A stretch of DNA of 64,000 bases from Methylobacterium terricola (GCF_006151805.1 NZ_VDDA01000002.1:124001-188000), one strand, 5' to 3'. Shown: positions 41,833 through 51,226, counted from the stretch's first letter. Numbers and translations: made by a program. Notes: generated by a model not told the origin, from the letters alone.

Positions 41833-42126
41833 CTAAGCATCAGCCATTGCCAAGACCGAGAACCGAGGCACAAAGCCAGTCATCAGCTTCCCGGTCCGGC
41901 GATCCACGTTGGTCAAAATACCCATGACATCAGCCGAGAAGGCCTCATCATCAGCCTCAAGCAGATCAGCGAGGCGAAGAGAGCAGCCGTTCTGATGGAC
42001 GGCGACTAGATCAATCTCCGTCAGCAAGCGATGCACCTCGCCAGAGATCAGCCCATCCGCCTCAGCACGATCTGCGATCCGGGAGATGATAGCGCGATCC
42101 TTGGCAGTGGCTTTGAAGTTGACCAT
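41833..42126 (-). CDS. DUF6874-like conserved phage protein
   Basis: 97 aa from ATG 42126 (a GTG at 42156 that overlaps the previous stop is the alternative). VNFKATAKDRAIISRIADRA and GCSLRLADLLEADDEAFSAD match a conserved small family found in alphaproteobacterial phages. Function unknown. Confidence 0.65.
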   Translation of the reverse strand: MVNFKATAKDRAIISRIADRAEADGLISGEVHRLLTEIDLVAVHQNGCSLRLADLLEADDEAFSADVMGILTNVDRRTGKLMTGFVPRFSVLAMADA

Positions 42127-42152
42127 TGTCGGATCCGTGTGTGGGTGGAGCG

Positions 42153-42506
42153 TCACTTGGTAGGGCCGATCGGCCGCTCCCAGCCCATGGCTTCGGCAAC
42201 CTTGCTTGCGGCTTGGTTCCAGCCATAAACGATGCCGGAGGACCGACTATGCTGTTGCAGATCTTCCCAGCAGACATCGTCATCCGCGAACGAGCCGCCA
42301 GCATAGATCAAGCGCAGAATTCCTGTCAGCCGCTTCACCTCGGCGCTCGGCTCTTCCGCCCGCGTTGTGAACTTGGCGTCCGCTGAAGAGCCTAAGCGGT
42401 CGGCTACCTCGGCGAGCATATCGCGCGTAACGAACGCACTAGCAAAGCCGCATTCATCGCAAAAGACCACGATTTTTCTAATCTTCTCCACCAAATCATC
42501 GCTCAT
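42153..42506 (-). CDS. Hypothetical protein, 117 aa
   Basis: Begins MSDDLVEKIRKIVVFCDECG (a CxxC pair). A Trp-containing middle (DDVCWEDLQQHSRSSGIVYG) follows. Leftward operon member; its stop overlaps a possible start of the next gene (GTGA). No family recognised. Confidence 0.5.
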   Translation of the reverse strand: MSDDLVEKIRKIVVFCDECGFASAFVTRDMLAEVADRLGSSADAKFTTRAEEPSAEVKRLTGILRLIYAGGSFADDDVCWEDLQQHSRSSGIVYGWNQAASKVAEAMGWERPIGPTK

Positions 42507-42537
42507 CTTCTAGTCTCCATATCTACCGATAGGTGGA

Positions 42538-42551
42538 GAGGCCGAAGCCTC
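42538..42551 (-). other. Short stem-loop with UUCG loop on the minus strand
   Basis: On the leftward transcript this reads GAGGC-UUCG-GCCUC, an exceptionally stable tetraloop hairpin, between two genes of the operon. It may stabilise mRNA or pause RNA polymerase. No U-run. Confidence 0.45.
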
Positions 42552-42564
42552 GGGTTATGCGAAG

Positions 42565-42831
42565 CTACGGATGGCTTCCAGGGGCAGGAAACGAGTATCC
42601 CACCTTCGTCATCTGCTGCCGATCGTTGTCGAACATGATCCACCGCTCGCCGCCCCACCAGATTGTATCGCCCAACACTGGGAGGCTTTGCTGCGGCTCA
42701 GCGTAGACGCACGTCTCATCATGGACACCTGGGCCGCCCGCATTAGTCGATACGACCCAGAGGCGAAGCACTTCCCGCCCGCTCTCTAGGCGCATCGGCA
42801 AGATCTCAATCAGCTTACCGCCGCCACTCAT
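42565..42831 (-). CDS. Hypothetical protein, 88 aa
   Basis: Begins MSGGGKLIEILPMRLESGRE and is beta-rich with several Trp (IWWGGERWIMFDNDR). The ATG overlaps the stop of the upstream small membrane gene (ATGA). No family recognised. Confidence 0.5.
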   Translation of the reverse strand: MSGGGKLIEILPMRLESGREVLRLWVVSTNAGGPGVHDETCVYAEPQQSLPVLGDTIWWGGERWIMFDNDRQQMTKVGYSFPAPGSHP

Positions 42832-42998
42832 GACTTTGGCTCCTCAAGCGCCCACAGCATCGGCCATAGAGCAGCCCAAGCGGCAGCCCAGCGCAGGCCA
42901 TCATCCGGCCTCGGGTATCGCCATGACCTGTTCAGGCCGACAACGACTCCGACCGCGCTCCAGGCAAGGACGCCAATAGCGATGCGCTCAGTCATCAT
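42828..42998 (-). CDS. Small membrane protein, 56 aa
   Basis: Starts MMTERIAIGVLAWSAVGVVV, so one N-terminal span, then RPDDGLRWAAAWAALWPMLW, a possible second. Coupled on both sides by ATGA overlaps, which argues that it is translated. Function unknown. Confidence 0.5.
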   Translation of the reverse strand: MMTERIAIGVLAWSAVGVVVGLNRSWRYPRPDDGLRWAAAWAALWPMLWALEEPKS

Positions 42999-43267
42999 TG
43001 CGTCTCCCCACGGACGATCTGCCCAACTCGCTGTGCGAGCCAGAATTCAGAGCACCTGCCCTCGCCGATCTCGCGCGCTCGGCGCACGAGAGGCAGATAG
43101 TTGCCGGTCTCAAGGGCGTGCTGTGCGAGGTCAGGATTGGCAGCGACAGCCTCGCGGGCGACACGCTCGTGCGTGGCTTGGTCGGACAGGTCGCTAGGCT
43201 CTCGCCTCGCGCGCATTAAGGCGGCCATGAACCGTTCCCGGTCAACCTTCCTGCGATCCTCGCTCAT
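42995..43267 (-). CDS. Hypothetical protein, 90 aa
   Basis: Starts at ATG 43267, overlapping the previous stop by one base. MSEDRRKVDRERFMAALMRA is a charged helix; the rest (LVRRAREIGEGRCSEFWLAQ) is also helical. No family recognised. Confidence 0.5.
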   Translation of the reverse strand: MSEDRRKVDRERFMAALMRARREPSDLSDQATHERVAREAVAANPDLAQHALETGNYLPLVRRAREIGEGRCSEFWLAQRVGQIVRGETQ

Positions 43268-43917
43268 CACCCCTGCCCTCCCTGGCTGGAGGAGGCGGGA
43301 GAACGCCTCCCTTTGCAGCTGAACGAATTTGCAGCCCGCTCCATGGCGGCCCAATGGTGGCCCCACATCTCGCGGCAGAGATCGGCGTCGCATGAGATGT
43401 CGACCGCTAGGACGCCCCGGGGCGAGCCGTCAGCCCAGCGGACAGGCTGAAACGGCAGGAGCGTGAAGCGGTGCATGGGCTCGGCGTAGCAGCCGGCGAA
43501 CTCCATGGCCTTGAGCAGGCGCCCGATCTCAGTGCTGCCGACCTCAAGCACCCACTGCCGCTCTTGGCTATAGGCGTCAGCTCGGCCCGTTAGGCACTCG
43601 ACCTCGTTCTCGGCGTCGTAGGCGCCTTCGGCCCACATCCAATCTCGGCCGATCCGCTTCAAGGTCTGATGCGCCGCGCTCTCGCGTCCGGTGCCGCGAA
43701 GATCGTCCAGCAGCGCGCTCATCACGATCCCCTCCGGGATGCGATGCAGGCGGTAGCGCAGGCGCCCATCAACGATCGGTTGGTGAAGCTGCCGGATGCC
43801 CCATATGCTGTCCCGGCAGTACGGGTAGGGCGAGCGCCGGTTGAACAGGCGCTCGAACCGCAAAGGCGGGTACGAACGCAGCCATTGGGGTGAATGGTGG
43901 GGTAGAGGCAAGGGCAC
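43267..43917 (-). CDS. Hypothetical protein, first gene of the leftward early operon
   Basis: 216 aa from GTG 43917. ATG 43722 with a good GGAGGGG site (151 aa) is an alternative, but the upstream frame (RFERLFNRRSPYPYCRDSIW...) keeps GC-rich third positions and looks coding. The later part includes ERQWVLEVGSTEIGRLLKAM and a Cys/Trp-rich end (MWGHHWAAMERAANSF). No family recognised. Confidence 0.5.
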   Translation of the reverse strand: MPLPLPHHSPQWLRSYPPLRFERLFNRRSPYPYCRDSIWGIRQLHQPIVDGRLRYRLHRIPEGIVMSALLDDLRGTGRESAAHQTLKRIGRDWMWAEGAYDAENEVECLTGRADAYSQERQWVLEVGSTEIGRLLKAMEFAGCYAEPMHRFTLLPFQPVRWADGSPRGVLAVDISCDADLCREMWGHHWAAMERAANSFSCKGRRSPASSSQGGQG

Positions 43918-44053
43918 GCGAAATTTCCCTTATTTTCCCGTGCCGTTAGTATCCCTCCCTCTCCGCCAGGCATCCTGAAAGCTCATTCACTCCGGTAAGT
44001 TGCTGTTCCGCAACGGTATCGTACAGCCCGCCTGGTACAAACGGGTGGCGCGG

Positions 44054-44870
44054 ATGCCCCTGCCGATCGCCCCGTCCCTGGAAACATCACAACGGCGTCT
44101 ACGACGCTTGCAAGGGCGTGCCGGCTCACCTGCGCCCGCTGGTCGGCAAGTGGACCGTGATGGTCAGCCTCGAAACGAGGGACCCCGACGAAGCCCGCCG
44201 GCTGCACCCCGAGGCGATCCGCGAAATCGAGGAATGGCTGGCCACGCTCGAGGCTGGCCCGAAGGCGCCGAGCGAGCGGGAGGCCCACGACTTCGCCTCT
44301 CCTGTCCGCGACGACGGGGTGGCCCTCCACCGCGACAATCCGAGCCGCACCCCGTGGCGGACCGATCTGTTCGTGCGCCTGTGGCGGAACATCAGGGCTG
44401 GCCTCCGGGGCCGGCCGGACCTGATTCATCAGGTGCTCCACGGCGAGTCCGCCGACCGCGGCGAGGACGGGATGGAGGTGCTCTGCTTCGAGCAGGCCGG
44501 CCAGCTCATCGAAGCGAAGGGGCTCGTCGTCGGCAAGGAGGGTCACCGCCCCCTCGCCAAGGCGGTCGGGGCGTCACTCCAGCGCGCCAGCCTGACCCTG
44601 GAGCGATTCGCGCTCGGCGATGTCGCGGACAAAGCGCCGCCAACAACACGACCCCGCCCTGTCGCTTCAGCGACCGCCCCGAAGGCCTCGCCGTCGAAGG
44701 TCGCGTTCGACGAACTCGTGAAAGGCTGGGCCACGTGCACCACGTGGCCGGCCGATACCGTCGCCTCCACGGCGTTGAGGAAGCAAAGGGACGCCTCGTG
44801 GTCTGAGCCATGCCTCGGACTCGCACGGCCCACGCCCTACGTGAACCGTCCGAATGCGTCAGGGCACTAG
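44054..44870 (+). pseudogene. Phage integrase remnant (DUF6538-type N-terminus), frameshifted and truncated
   Basis: The start MPLPIA (44054) shifts by an extra C near 44068-44075 into the frame RPWKHHNGVY, then VPAHLRPLVGKWTVMVSLET and RDPDEARRLHPEA, the standard opening of this tyrosine-recombinase group. Homology-like sequence continues (DNPSRTPWRTDLFVRLW) to a core-binding-like VAFDELVKGWA near 44700. The catalytic domain with its Arg/His/Tyr residues is absent and the frame runs into the 3' end of the LacI gene. Probably the decayed integrase of this or an older element. Confidence 0.7.
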
Positions 44871-45965
44871 CGGATCACTCGGACACCAGACGAGCACGTC
44901 GCCGTTTCTCTCGATGCCGTGCGGCGGCAAGCGGGCCGATCGTCGGACGATCAAATGTCCAGGAACGGTGATCGCCTCGCGCGTCGCAGTCTCGCCGCCG
45001 ATCAGTCCGAGCAGGATCCGGACTGTCTCTGCCACCATCACGTCGACGGGCTGGGAGAAGCTCGTCAGCGAGAAGCTCGGCCATCGAGCCGCGCCGACGT
45101 CGTCAAAGCCCACGATCGACAGGTCGCCCGGAACGTCCAGGCCAAACTCGCTGCGCGCGACCTCAAGCGCCGCGATCGCCATGTGGTCGTTGGCGCAGAA
45201 GACCGCGTCAGGCCGCTCGGGCTGGCTGCAAATCTCCCGCATCGCGTCCCAGGCGCCTTGGAACGTGTAGTTGCCGACCGCGCGCGATGAGACCGACAGC
45301 CGATTCTGCTGCAGCCACGTCGTGTAACCCGCCTCCCGCTCCTGGTTGGTCGACGAGTTCTCCAAACCCGCAATGTAACCGAAGCGGCGATGGCCGCCGG
45401 CGGCGAGGAACTGCGCGATCCGGCGCGACCCGGCGACGTTGTCGCCCGCGACGCTCGACACCGAGTTGACGGCGCTGGTGCGGTTGAAGAGGACGACCGG
45501 AATGCCCGCGATGGCGCATTCATCGGCCACCGCCGAGGACAGGCTGGTCGAGCCCAGGACAAGGGCCTCGACCTGAAGCTGGAGCACCTCTTCGAGGACG
45601 GGGTCCGCCGAATGGGGGTCAACGGTGAATAACAGGATATTGTAACCCGCGGCCTTCAGGGCACGGGACAGGCTCTCGAGTACTTCTGGGTTAAATTGAT
45701 TCTGAAGATAGCTGATGACGACGCCGATCGTCCCCGATCTCTGCTTGATGAGTGAGCGCGCGATCAGGTTGGGACGATAGCTCAGTTCCTTGGCAGCCGT
45801 GATGATGCGCTTGCGGGTTTCCGGCGCCACGCTCGCGCCCGGTGTAAACGCTCGGGACACGGCAGATTGCGAGACGCCGGCGAGCTTCGCGACGTCGTAG
45901 GCCGTCGCCGCCCGGCGAACAGGTAGCGGGTCTGCCCTCGCGCCGGTGTCTGTTTTCTTGACCAT
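44859..45965 (-). CDS. LacI-family transcriptional repressor (ABC/dehydrogenase regulon)
   Basis: 368 aa from ATG 45965. HTH at ~21-42 (TAYDVAKLAGVSQSAVSRAF) with the hinge LSYRPNLIARSL, then a sugar-binding-type effector domain (TIGVVISYLQNQFNPEVLES, SIVGFDDVGAARWPS). It is divergent from the importer operon, whose promoter carries TTGCAAACGAATGCAT; the same motif precedes the HisD-like gene. It most likely represses both units until a substrate binds. Confidence 0.85.
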   Translation of the reverse strand: MVKKTDTGARADPLPVRRAATAYDVAKLAGVSQSAVSRAFTPGASVAPETRKRIITAAKELSYRPNLIARSLIKQRSGTIGVVISYLQNQFNPEVLESLSRALKAAGYNILLFTVDPHSADPVLEEVLQLQVEALVLGSTSLSSAVADECAIAGIPVVLFNRTSAVNSVSSVAGDNVAGSRRIAQFLAAGGHRRFGYIAGLENSSTNQEREAGYTTWLQQNRLSVSSRAVGNYTFQGAWDAMREICSQPERPDAVFCANDHMAIAALEVARSEFGLDVPGDLSIVGFDDVGAARWPSFSLTSFSQPVDVMVAETVRILLGLIGGETATREAITVPGHLIVRRSARLPPHGIERNGDVLVWCPSDPLVP

Positions 45966-46208
45966 GATCGTTTCCGACAACCCACGCCGAGACCGAGACG
46001 ACACCGGGCGACGATGCCGGGCTCCTTAGCCCATCCGTTGTCGAAATCCCATTTCGGAGCGCGAACCCCGGCACAAAGCATCCCCCACGAAAGTTCCGGC
46101 TCCGGTGCGGGCTGGGCGTCGGGGCCGCCTTCCCCGAGACCGAAATCCCGTGCCGGACCCCGACCGCCACCGGATCCGAGCGGGGGGCCAACACGCCTCC
46201 GTGACCGA

Positions 46209-46253
46209 TTGCAAACGAATGCATTGACACCCTCGCCGAACCATGTCCTTATC
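46209..46253 (+). promoter_or_regulatory. Promoter and LacI-type operator of the importer operon
   Basis: The 344-base gap between the divergent LacI and importer genes holds TTGCAAACGAATGCAT (46209-46224), close to the perfect palindrome upstream of the HisD-like gene. It overlaps a good -35, TTGACA (46224-46229); CTTATC (46248-46253) at 18-base spacing is the candidate -10. Repressor binding here would block polymerase. Confidence 0.6.
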
Positions 46254-46309
46254 ATCGCAACGGTCGAACCGGTAACAATCCGGAAAAAGAGCGATGTGGG
46301 GGAAGTGTC

Positions 46310-47836
46310 TTGCAGTCGAGCAACCTCTCAGGCTTGTCGATCGAAGGCATCGCAAAGTCGTATGGCGCGACTGTCGCCCTCGAGAGGGTTTCGATCCATC
46401 TCGCTGCCGGGCAAGTCCACGCTCTGCTCGGTGAGAACGGCGCCGGAAAGTCCACGCTGGTCAAGATACTGAGTGGCGTGGTGCGGCCCGATACAGGGCA
46501 AATGTTGTTGGACGGGCAAACCTACATGCCCGGCACGATCCTCGACGCGAGGGCGCGCGGCGTCGCGACCGCGTTCCAGGAACTCAGCCTTCCTTCGAAC
46601 CTGACCGTCGCGGAATGCCTCCTGATGCCGACCCTCAGGAAGGGGCGCGGCGGTCTCGTCTCCGCCCGGCGGACGGTCGCCGCCGCAGCGGAGATCCTCG
46701 CCCGGTACGACCTTCGATCGGTCGCCCCCTCTGCCCTCATCAGTGACCTGTCGCTCGCGGAGCGGCAGCGCGTGGAGATCGTCCGGGCGTTCCATCACGC
46801 CGACCGCGTGCTCGTTCTCGACGAGCCGACGGCCGCTCTCTCGGACGTGACCTGGCTCTTCGACCAGATCCGCAGAGCGACCGCGCGGGGCATTGCGATC
46901 CTCTACATCTCGCACCGGCTGGCCGAGGTCCGCTCGCTGTGCCCGGTCGCGACGGTCCTGCGCAACGGCCGGTCGGTCGCGACGGTCGACCTGAGGCAGG
47001 CCGACGACGACGAGATCTTCGAGCTGATGGTCGGCCATTCCAAGGCCTCGGAGTCGGTGCGCCGTAGCCGGGTGACGGTCGGGGCGCCGGTGCTGGAGGT
47101 GCGCGGGCTCACCACGCCGAAGCTTGCCGACGTCTCGTTCACGATCGGCGCCGGCGAGATCCTCGGGGTGTCTGCCCTCGACGGGCAGGGGCAGAGGAGC
47201 CTGTTCTACGCGCTGGCCGGCCTCGAGAAGCGGCTCGCTGGCGAGGTTCTGGTCGAGGGGCGACCGAGCCGCCCTGGCAAGCCCGGCGACGCGCTGCGCG
47301 ACGGTATCGGCCTGTTGCCCGAGGAACGCAAAACCGAGGGTATCCTGGCGAATCTGTCATCCGCCAGCAACATCGTGCTGCCGATCCTCGATCGCATCGG
47401 GCGTCGCGGCTTCGTCTGGCCGGCCCTCGAGCGGGCCGCCGCCCTGGAATCGGCGCGCGCCGTGGAGCTCAGCCCGCGCTACGTGAGCTTCCGCATCGGC
47501 GACCTGTCCGGTGGCAACCAGCAGAAGGCGCTGCTCGCGCGCACGATGGCGAGCGGCGCCAGAACGCTGCTCCTGTTTGACCCGACCCGCGGCGTCGATG
47601 TCGGCACCAAGGAGGCGATCTATGCGGCGATCCAGGCTTTCGCCGATCGTGGCGGCAGCGTGCTGATGTATTCGTCGGAACTGCCCGAGATCGTTCGCCT
47701 CGCCGATCGGTGCCTCGTGCTCTATGGCGGGCGTGTTTTCACCGAATTGGCTGGACCCGAGTTGGAGGAGCGGACGATGGTCGCGGCTCTCACCGGATAC
47801 ACGTCCGCTCCCCTGGCGAGGGGAGCGGCGCGATGA
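46310..47836 (+). CDS. Ribose-type ABC importer ATPase (RbsA/XylG class)
   Basis: 508 aa from TTG 46310 behind a GGGGGAAG site. Two ABC halves: the first has Walker A GENGAGKST (~41-49), a diverged signature LSLAERQRVEIVRA and Walker B RVLVLDEPTAAL; the second has a degenerate Walker A and the good signature LSGGNQQKALLART, with LLLFDPTRGVDVGTKEAIY. That asymmetry is normal for this class. It powers uptake of a sugar-like substrate with the two permeases that follow. Confidence 0.88.
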   Translation: MQSSNLSGLSIEGIAKSYGATVALERVSIHLAAGQVHALLGENGAGKSTLVKILSGVVRPDTGQMLLDGQTYMPGTILDARARGVATAFQELSLPSNLTVAECLLMPTLRKGRGGLVSARRTVAAAAEILARYDLRSVAPSALISDLSLAERQRVEIVRAFHHADRVLVLDEPTAALSDVTWLFDQIRRATARGIAILYISHRLAEVRSLCPVATVLRNGRSVATVDLRQADDDEIFELMVGHSKASESVRRSRVTVGAPVLEVRGLTTPKLADVSFTIGAGEILGVSALDGQGQRSLFYALAGLEKRLAGEVLVEGRPSRPGKPGDALRDGIGLLPEERKTEGILANLSSASNIVLPILDRIGRRGFVWPALERAAALESARAVELSPRYVSFRIGDLSGGNQQKALLARTMASGARTLLLFDPTRGVDVGTKEAIYAAIQAFADRGGSVLMYSSELPEIVRLADRCLVLYGGRVFTELAGPELEERTMVAALTGYTSAPLARGAAR

Positions 47837-48831
47837 CCACGCAGGTTGCGTCCCTTCCCCCGAGTGCCGCATCGCCCGATCGGCTCGTGCGCCTGGTCGC
47901 GAGCGGCGCCGTGATCGTCACGATCCTCTACCTGATCCTCTACGGGCTCTACGCTCTGTGGGAGCCGAGCGCGCTCACCGCCTATACGTTCGGCAGCCTC
48001 GTCAACAATACCGCGCCGCTGGCGATCGCGGCAGCCGGCGAGACCCTGGTCATCCTCGCCCGGGGCTTCGATCTGTCGGTCGCCGGGGTGATCTCGCTGA
48101 CCAACGTCGTCATGGCGAGCTATCCGGTGGATGGGCCTGGTGGGGCGCTGCTGAGCCTGATGCTGTGCATGGCCGTCGGCGGGATCGTGGGCGCCGTGAA
48201 CGGCTACCTCGTCGCGGTCCTGCGCCTGCAGACCATCGCGGCGACGCTCGGGACGATGATCATCTGCCAGGGCCTGTCGCTCGTCATCCTGGATGCGCCG
48301 GGCGGCGTCGTCAGCGACTTCGTGGCCGACACCCTCACCGACACCCTGTTCGGGTTCGTTCCGGTCTCCGGGCTGATCGTGGCCGCGGTCGTCGGAGCCT
48401 GGCTGATGCTGCGCCGAACCGACCTCGGTGTGGCGCTCTACACGATCGGGACCGACGAGGCTGCCGCGGCCCTGTCCGGCGTGCGGGTGGCGCGGACGCG
48501 GTTCCTCGCCTTCGTGGCCGCCGGCATGGTCTACGGCATCGCCGGCTTCATGCTGACCGCCCAGACGGTGACCGGCAATCCCAACAGCGGGTCGCCCTTC
48601 CTGATGCTCACCTTCGCGGCGGTCGCGCTCGGCGGCACCTCGCTGTCGGGCGGCCGCGGCGGTCTTGTCGGCAGCATCATGGGCGCGGCGCTCCTGATGC
48701 TGCTCCAGAAGGTCCTGTTCTCCGGCGGCGTCTCCTCCTTCTACACCGGGATCTTCCAGGGGGCCGTTCTGGTCCTGGCGATCGTCTTCAGTCGGGCGCT
48801 GACCCACCTCCTCGAAAGGTCCCGCGCATGA
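47833..48831 (+). CDS. Ribose-type ABC permease 1
   Basis: 332 aa from ATG 47833 (ATGA overlap with the ATPase). About ten hydrophobic segments; the class signature ETLVILARGFDLSVAGVISL with the later GTSLSGGRGGLVGSIMGA is clear. Forms the membrane channel with permease 2. Confidence 0.85.
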   Translation: MTTQVASLPPSAASPDRLVRLVASGAVIVTILYLILYGLYALWEPSALTAYTFGSLVNNTAPLAIAAAGETLVILARGFDLSVAGVISLTNVVMASYPVDGPGGALLSLMLCMAVGGIVGAVNGYLVAVLRLQTIAATLGTMIICQGLSLVILDAPGGVVSDFVADTLTDTLFGFVPVSGLIVAAVVGAWLMLRRTDLGVALYTIGTDEAAAALSGVRVARTRFLAFVAAGMVYGIAGFMLTAQTVTGNPNSGSPFLMLTFAAVALGGTSLSGGRGGLVGSIMGAALLMLLQKVLFSGGVSSFYTGIFQGAVLVLAIVFSRALTHLLERSRA

Positions 48832-49847
48832 CGCCCGCGACGCTCGATCCCGCACTGAGCGCATCCAAGGACGAACGCCGAGTCACGCGGGTCCGCCCGG
48901 AACTCGTCACCGTCCTGTCCACCTTCGCCCTCTCCGCCCTGCTGATCGTCGCGTCGCGCTTCGTCAGCCCGGCCCTCGGCTCCTGGGGGCAGGCCGCGAC
49001 GGTCGTCTCCTTGTCCTCGTTCCTGATCGTGGCGGCGTTCGGCCAGGGCCTCGTCATCCTCGTCGGCGGGCTGGACCTGTCGGTGGCGAGCCTGATCACG
49101 CTCAGCGCGGTGCTCTGCACCACCTGGGTCGGTCCCGAGGCGGGCGCGGCCGGCATCCTGCTGATCCCGGCGATCCTCGTCGTCTGCGCGCTGATCGGGG
49201 CCGTGAGCGGCCTCGGCATCACGGTGCTCGGCATCCCGCCCTTCATCATGACGATGGCGACCGGCATCATCGTGGCGGCCGGCGCCCTCGGCTACACCAG
49301 CGGGACGCCCCGCGGCAGCGCGCCGGCGCCGCTGCTCGCCCTGATGAAGGGCGAGGTCGCAGGCATCCCGCTCCTGCTGATCTTCACCGCCGCGTTCGTG
49401 ATCGCCGCCGCCGTGCTGCAGCAGGCGACGGGCTTCGGCCGGAGGCTCTACGCCGTCGGCGCCAGTGCCCGGGCCGCCTTCGTGGCGGGCGTCCCTGTCA
49501 CCCGGACCGTCGTCGCCGCCTACATGCTGAGCGCGACCGCCTCCGGCGTCGCGGGGCTGATGCTGGTCGGCTATTCCGACGGTGCGACCCTGCGCATGGG
49601 CGACAGCTACCTCCTGCCGACGATCGCGGCGGTCGTCGTCGGCGGCTCCTCCATCCTCGGCGGGAGCGGAAGCTTCGTCGCGACGGTCGGTGGAGCGGTC
49701 CTGCTGACGACGCTCGGCACAGTCATCGCGGCGCTCGGCATCGGGCAGGGCTGGCGGACGGTGATCGAAGGATCGATCATCCTGATCGCCCTGCTCCTCC
49801 TGCGCGAGAATACCTTCGCCCGCATCAGGAGCTGGTTCCCTCGCTAG
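48828..49847 (+). CDS. Ribose-type ABC permease 2
   Basis: 339 aa from ATG 48828, overlapping permease 1 by four bases. A ~30-residue hydrophilic N-terminus precedes the spans; signature QGLVILVGGLDLSVASLITL and GGSSILGGSGSFVATVGGA. Two different permease genes imply a heterodimeric channel. Confidence 0.85.
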   Translation: MTPATLDPALSASKDERRVTRVRPELVTVLSTFALSALLIVASRFVSPALGSWGQAATVVSLSSFLIVAAFGQGLVILVGGLDLSVASLITLSAVLCTTWVGPEAGAAGILLIPAILVVCALIGAVSGLGITVLGIPPFIMTMATGIIVAAGALGYTSGTPRGSAPAPLLALMKGEVAGIPLLLIFTAAFVIAAAVLQQATGFGRRLYAVGASARAAFVAGVPVTRTVVAAYMLSATASGVAGLMLVGYSDGATLRMGDSYLLPTIAAVVVGGSSILGGSGSFVATVGGAVLLTTLGTVIAALGIGQGWRTVIEGSIILIALLLLRENTFARIRSWFPR

Positions 49848-49862
49848 ACTGTGTTGCGCTGC

Positions 49863-49878
49863 CGGAGACAACTCTCCG
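49863..49878 (+). other. Stem-loop between permease 2 and binding protein genes
   Basis: CGGAGA (49863-49868) pairs with TCTCCG (49873-49878) around a CAAC loop. No U-run. Such intercistronic hairpins often let the binding-protein mRNA accumulate above the rest of the operon. Confidence 0.4.
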
Positions 49879-49987
49879 ACTGACATTCTGACGACGGATA
49901 CGGCGATCATTTCACGAAATTCGGCATCGTCGGATGCGCGAACGGTTCCGCTTGGGCGGCTCAAAAGACAGCATGGAGGAGGAAACG

Positions 49988-51226
49988 ATGGGAACCTGGA
50001 AGACGGGCCGCGCGGGCGCGCTCACGACCACGCTCACGACCGCGCTCATGGCCGCCCTGGTCGGAACGGCGGCGCTCGGCGGCCCGGCCGCGGCCGACGA
50101 GAAGAAGATCAAGGTCTATCTCTCGCTGAGCTACAGCGGCAACGCCTGGCAGTCGGAGGCCGCCAATGTCGTCAAGGCGCTGGCCGCCACGCCGCCCTAC
50201 GACAAGCTGGTCGAGCTCAAGGAGGTCATTTCGGGCACCGACCCGCAGGCGCAGATCAGCGCCTACGAGAGCATGATCGATGCCGGCGCGCAGGGCATCA
50301 TCAGCTTCCCGGTCTCGGCGACCGCGCTGAACCGCGTGGTGAAGCGTGGCTGCAGCAAGGGCGTGAAGTTCTTCATGTACGACGCCACGGTCACCGAGCC
50401 GTGCGCCTACAACGTGAGCTACGTCACCGCGGGCTTCGGCGAGAACTCGGCCCAGGCCCTGGTCAACGCGCTCGGCGGCAAGGGCAAGATCTTCCTGAGC
50501 CGCGGCGTGCCCGGCAACTCGGTCGACAAGCGCCACACCGACGGCGCCATGTCGGTGTTCAAGAAGTATCCGGGCATCCAGGTCGTCTCGGAATACTACT
50601 CGTTCTGGGACGATCGGACGACCCAGCAGGAGACCGGCAAGGCGCTTGCCGCGCATCCCGACGTCGACGGGATCTGGGCGCAGGCCGGCGAGTACGGGGC
50701 GATCCAGGCCCTCAAGGACAAGGGCAGCAAGCTCGTCCCGGTGACGGGCGAGAACTCCAACGGCTTCCGGCTGGCGCTGATGGACCCGGCCGCGAAGCAG
50801 GCGGGACTGACGGGCGTATCGGCCGGATCGCCCCCGGCGACCGCCGGCTACGCCTTCAAGCTGATGATGGAAGTGCTAACGGCCAAGCGCAAGCTCGAGC
50901 CGCAGAACATCGAGTATCCGCTCCCCTGGGTGCCGGCTGATCAGGTCAAGGTCTGCAAGGGCCAGAAATTCGAGGACGGCTGCAACGCCTTCCCGCCGAA
51001 CGTCGTCCCGAACTCGTTCGTCACCGAGGTGTTCAACCCCGAGCTTCTGCCGGAGCTGTCGCTGCAATCGGCACTCGAGGGCAAGCCGACCCCGGGCGCA
51101 ACGATCCAGCCGCTCCCCGCCGAGGTCAAGCGGGCGCCCGACTCCCCCGGCATCAACTGCCAGCCGTGCAAGGCGCCGGCGGACGAGTACAAGGTGACGA
51201 AGGTTGAGGTGAAGCCCGCGCGGTGA
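49988..51226 (+). CDS. Periplasmic sugar-binding-type protein of the ABC importer
   Basis: 412 aa from ATG 49988, six bases after GGAGGAGG. Signal peptide ~1-36 (TALMAALVGTAALGGPAAA). The two-lobed fold is typical of Peripla_BP_4-type proteins (IKVYLSLSYSGNAWQSEAAN, QISAYESMIDAGAQGIISFP, VDGIWAQAGEYGAIQALKDK). The C-terminus has an extra ~50 residues with CKGQKFEDGCNAFPP and INCQPCKAP, four Cys that may form disulphides. Ligand unknown. Confidence 0.85.
   Translation: MGTWKTGRAGALTTTLTTALMAALVGTAALGGPAAADEKKIKVYLSLSYSGNAWQSEAANVVKALAATPPYDKLVELKEVISGTDPQAQISAYESMIDAGAQGIISFPVSATALNRVVKRGCSKGVKFFMYDATVTEPCAYNVSYVTAGFGENSAQALVNALGGKGKIFLSRGVPGNSVDKRHTDGAMSVFKKYPGIQVVSEYYSFWDDRTTQQETGKALAAHPDVDGIWAQAGEYGAIQALKDKGSKLVPVTGENSNGFRLALMDPAAKQAGLTGVSAGSPPATAGYAFKLMMEVLTAKRKLEPQNIEYPLPWVPADQVKVCKGQKFEDGCNAFPPNVVPNSFVTEVFNPELLPELSLQSALEGKPTPGATIQPLPAEVKRAPDSPGINCQPCKAPADEYKVTKVEVKPAR

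Noticed and set aside
43918..44053. Prophage attachment site or tRNA gene at the right edge
   Set aside because: No tRNA-like cloverleaf was seen, and without the left edge no direct repeat can be matched.
47722..48864. Long minus-strand open frame antisense to the importer permeases
   Set aside because: The plus strand encodes hydrophobic permease with family signatures; the minus frame is His/Asp/Arg-rich noise.
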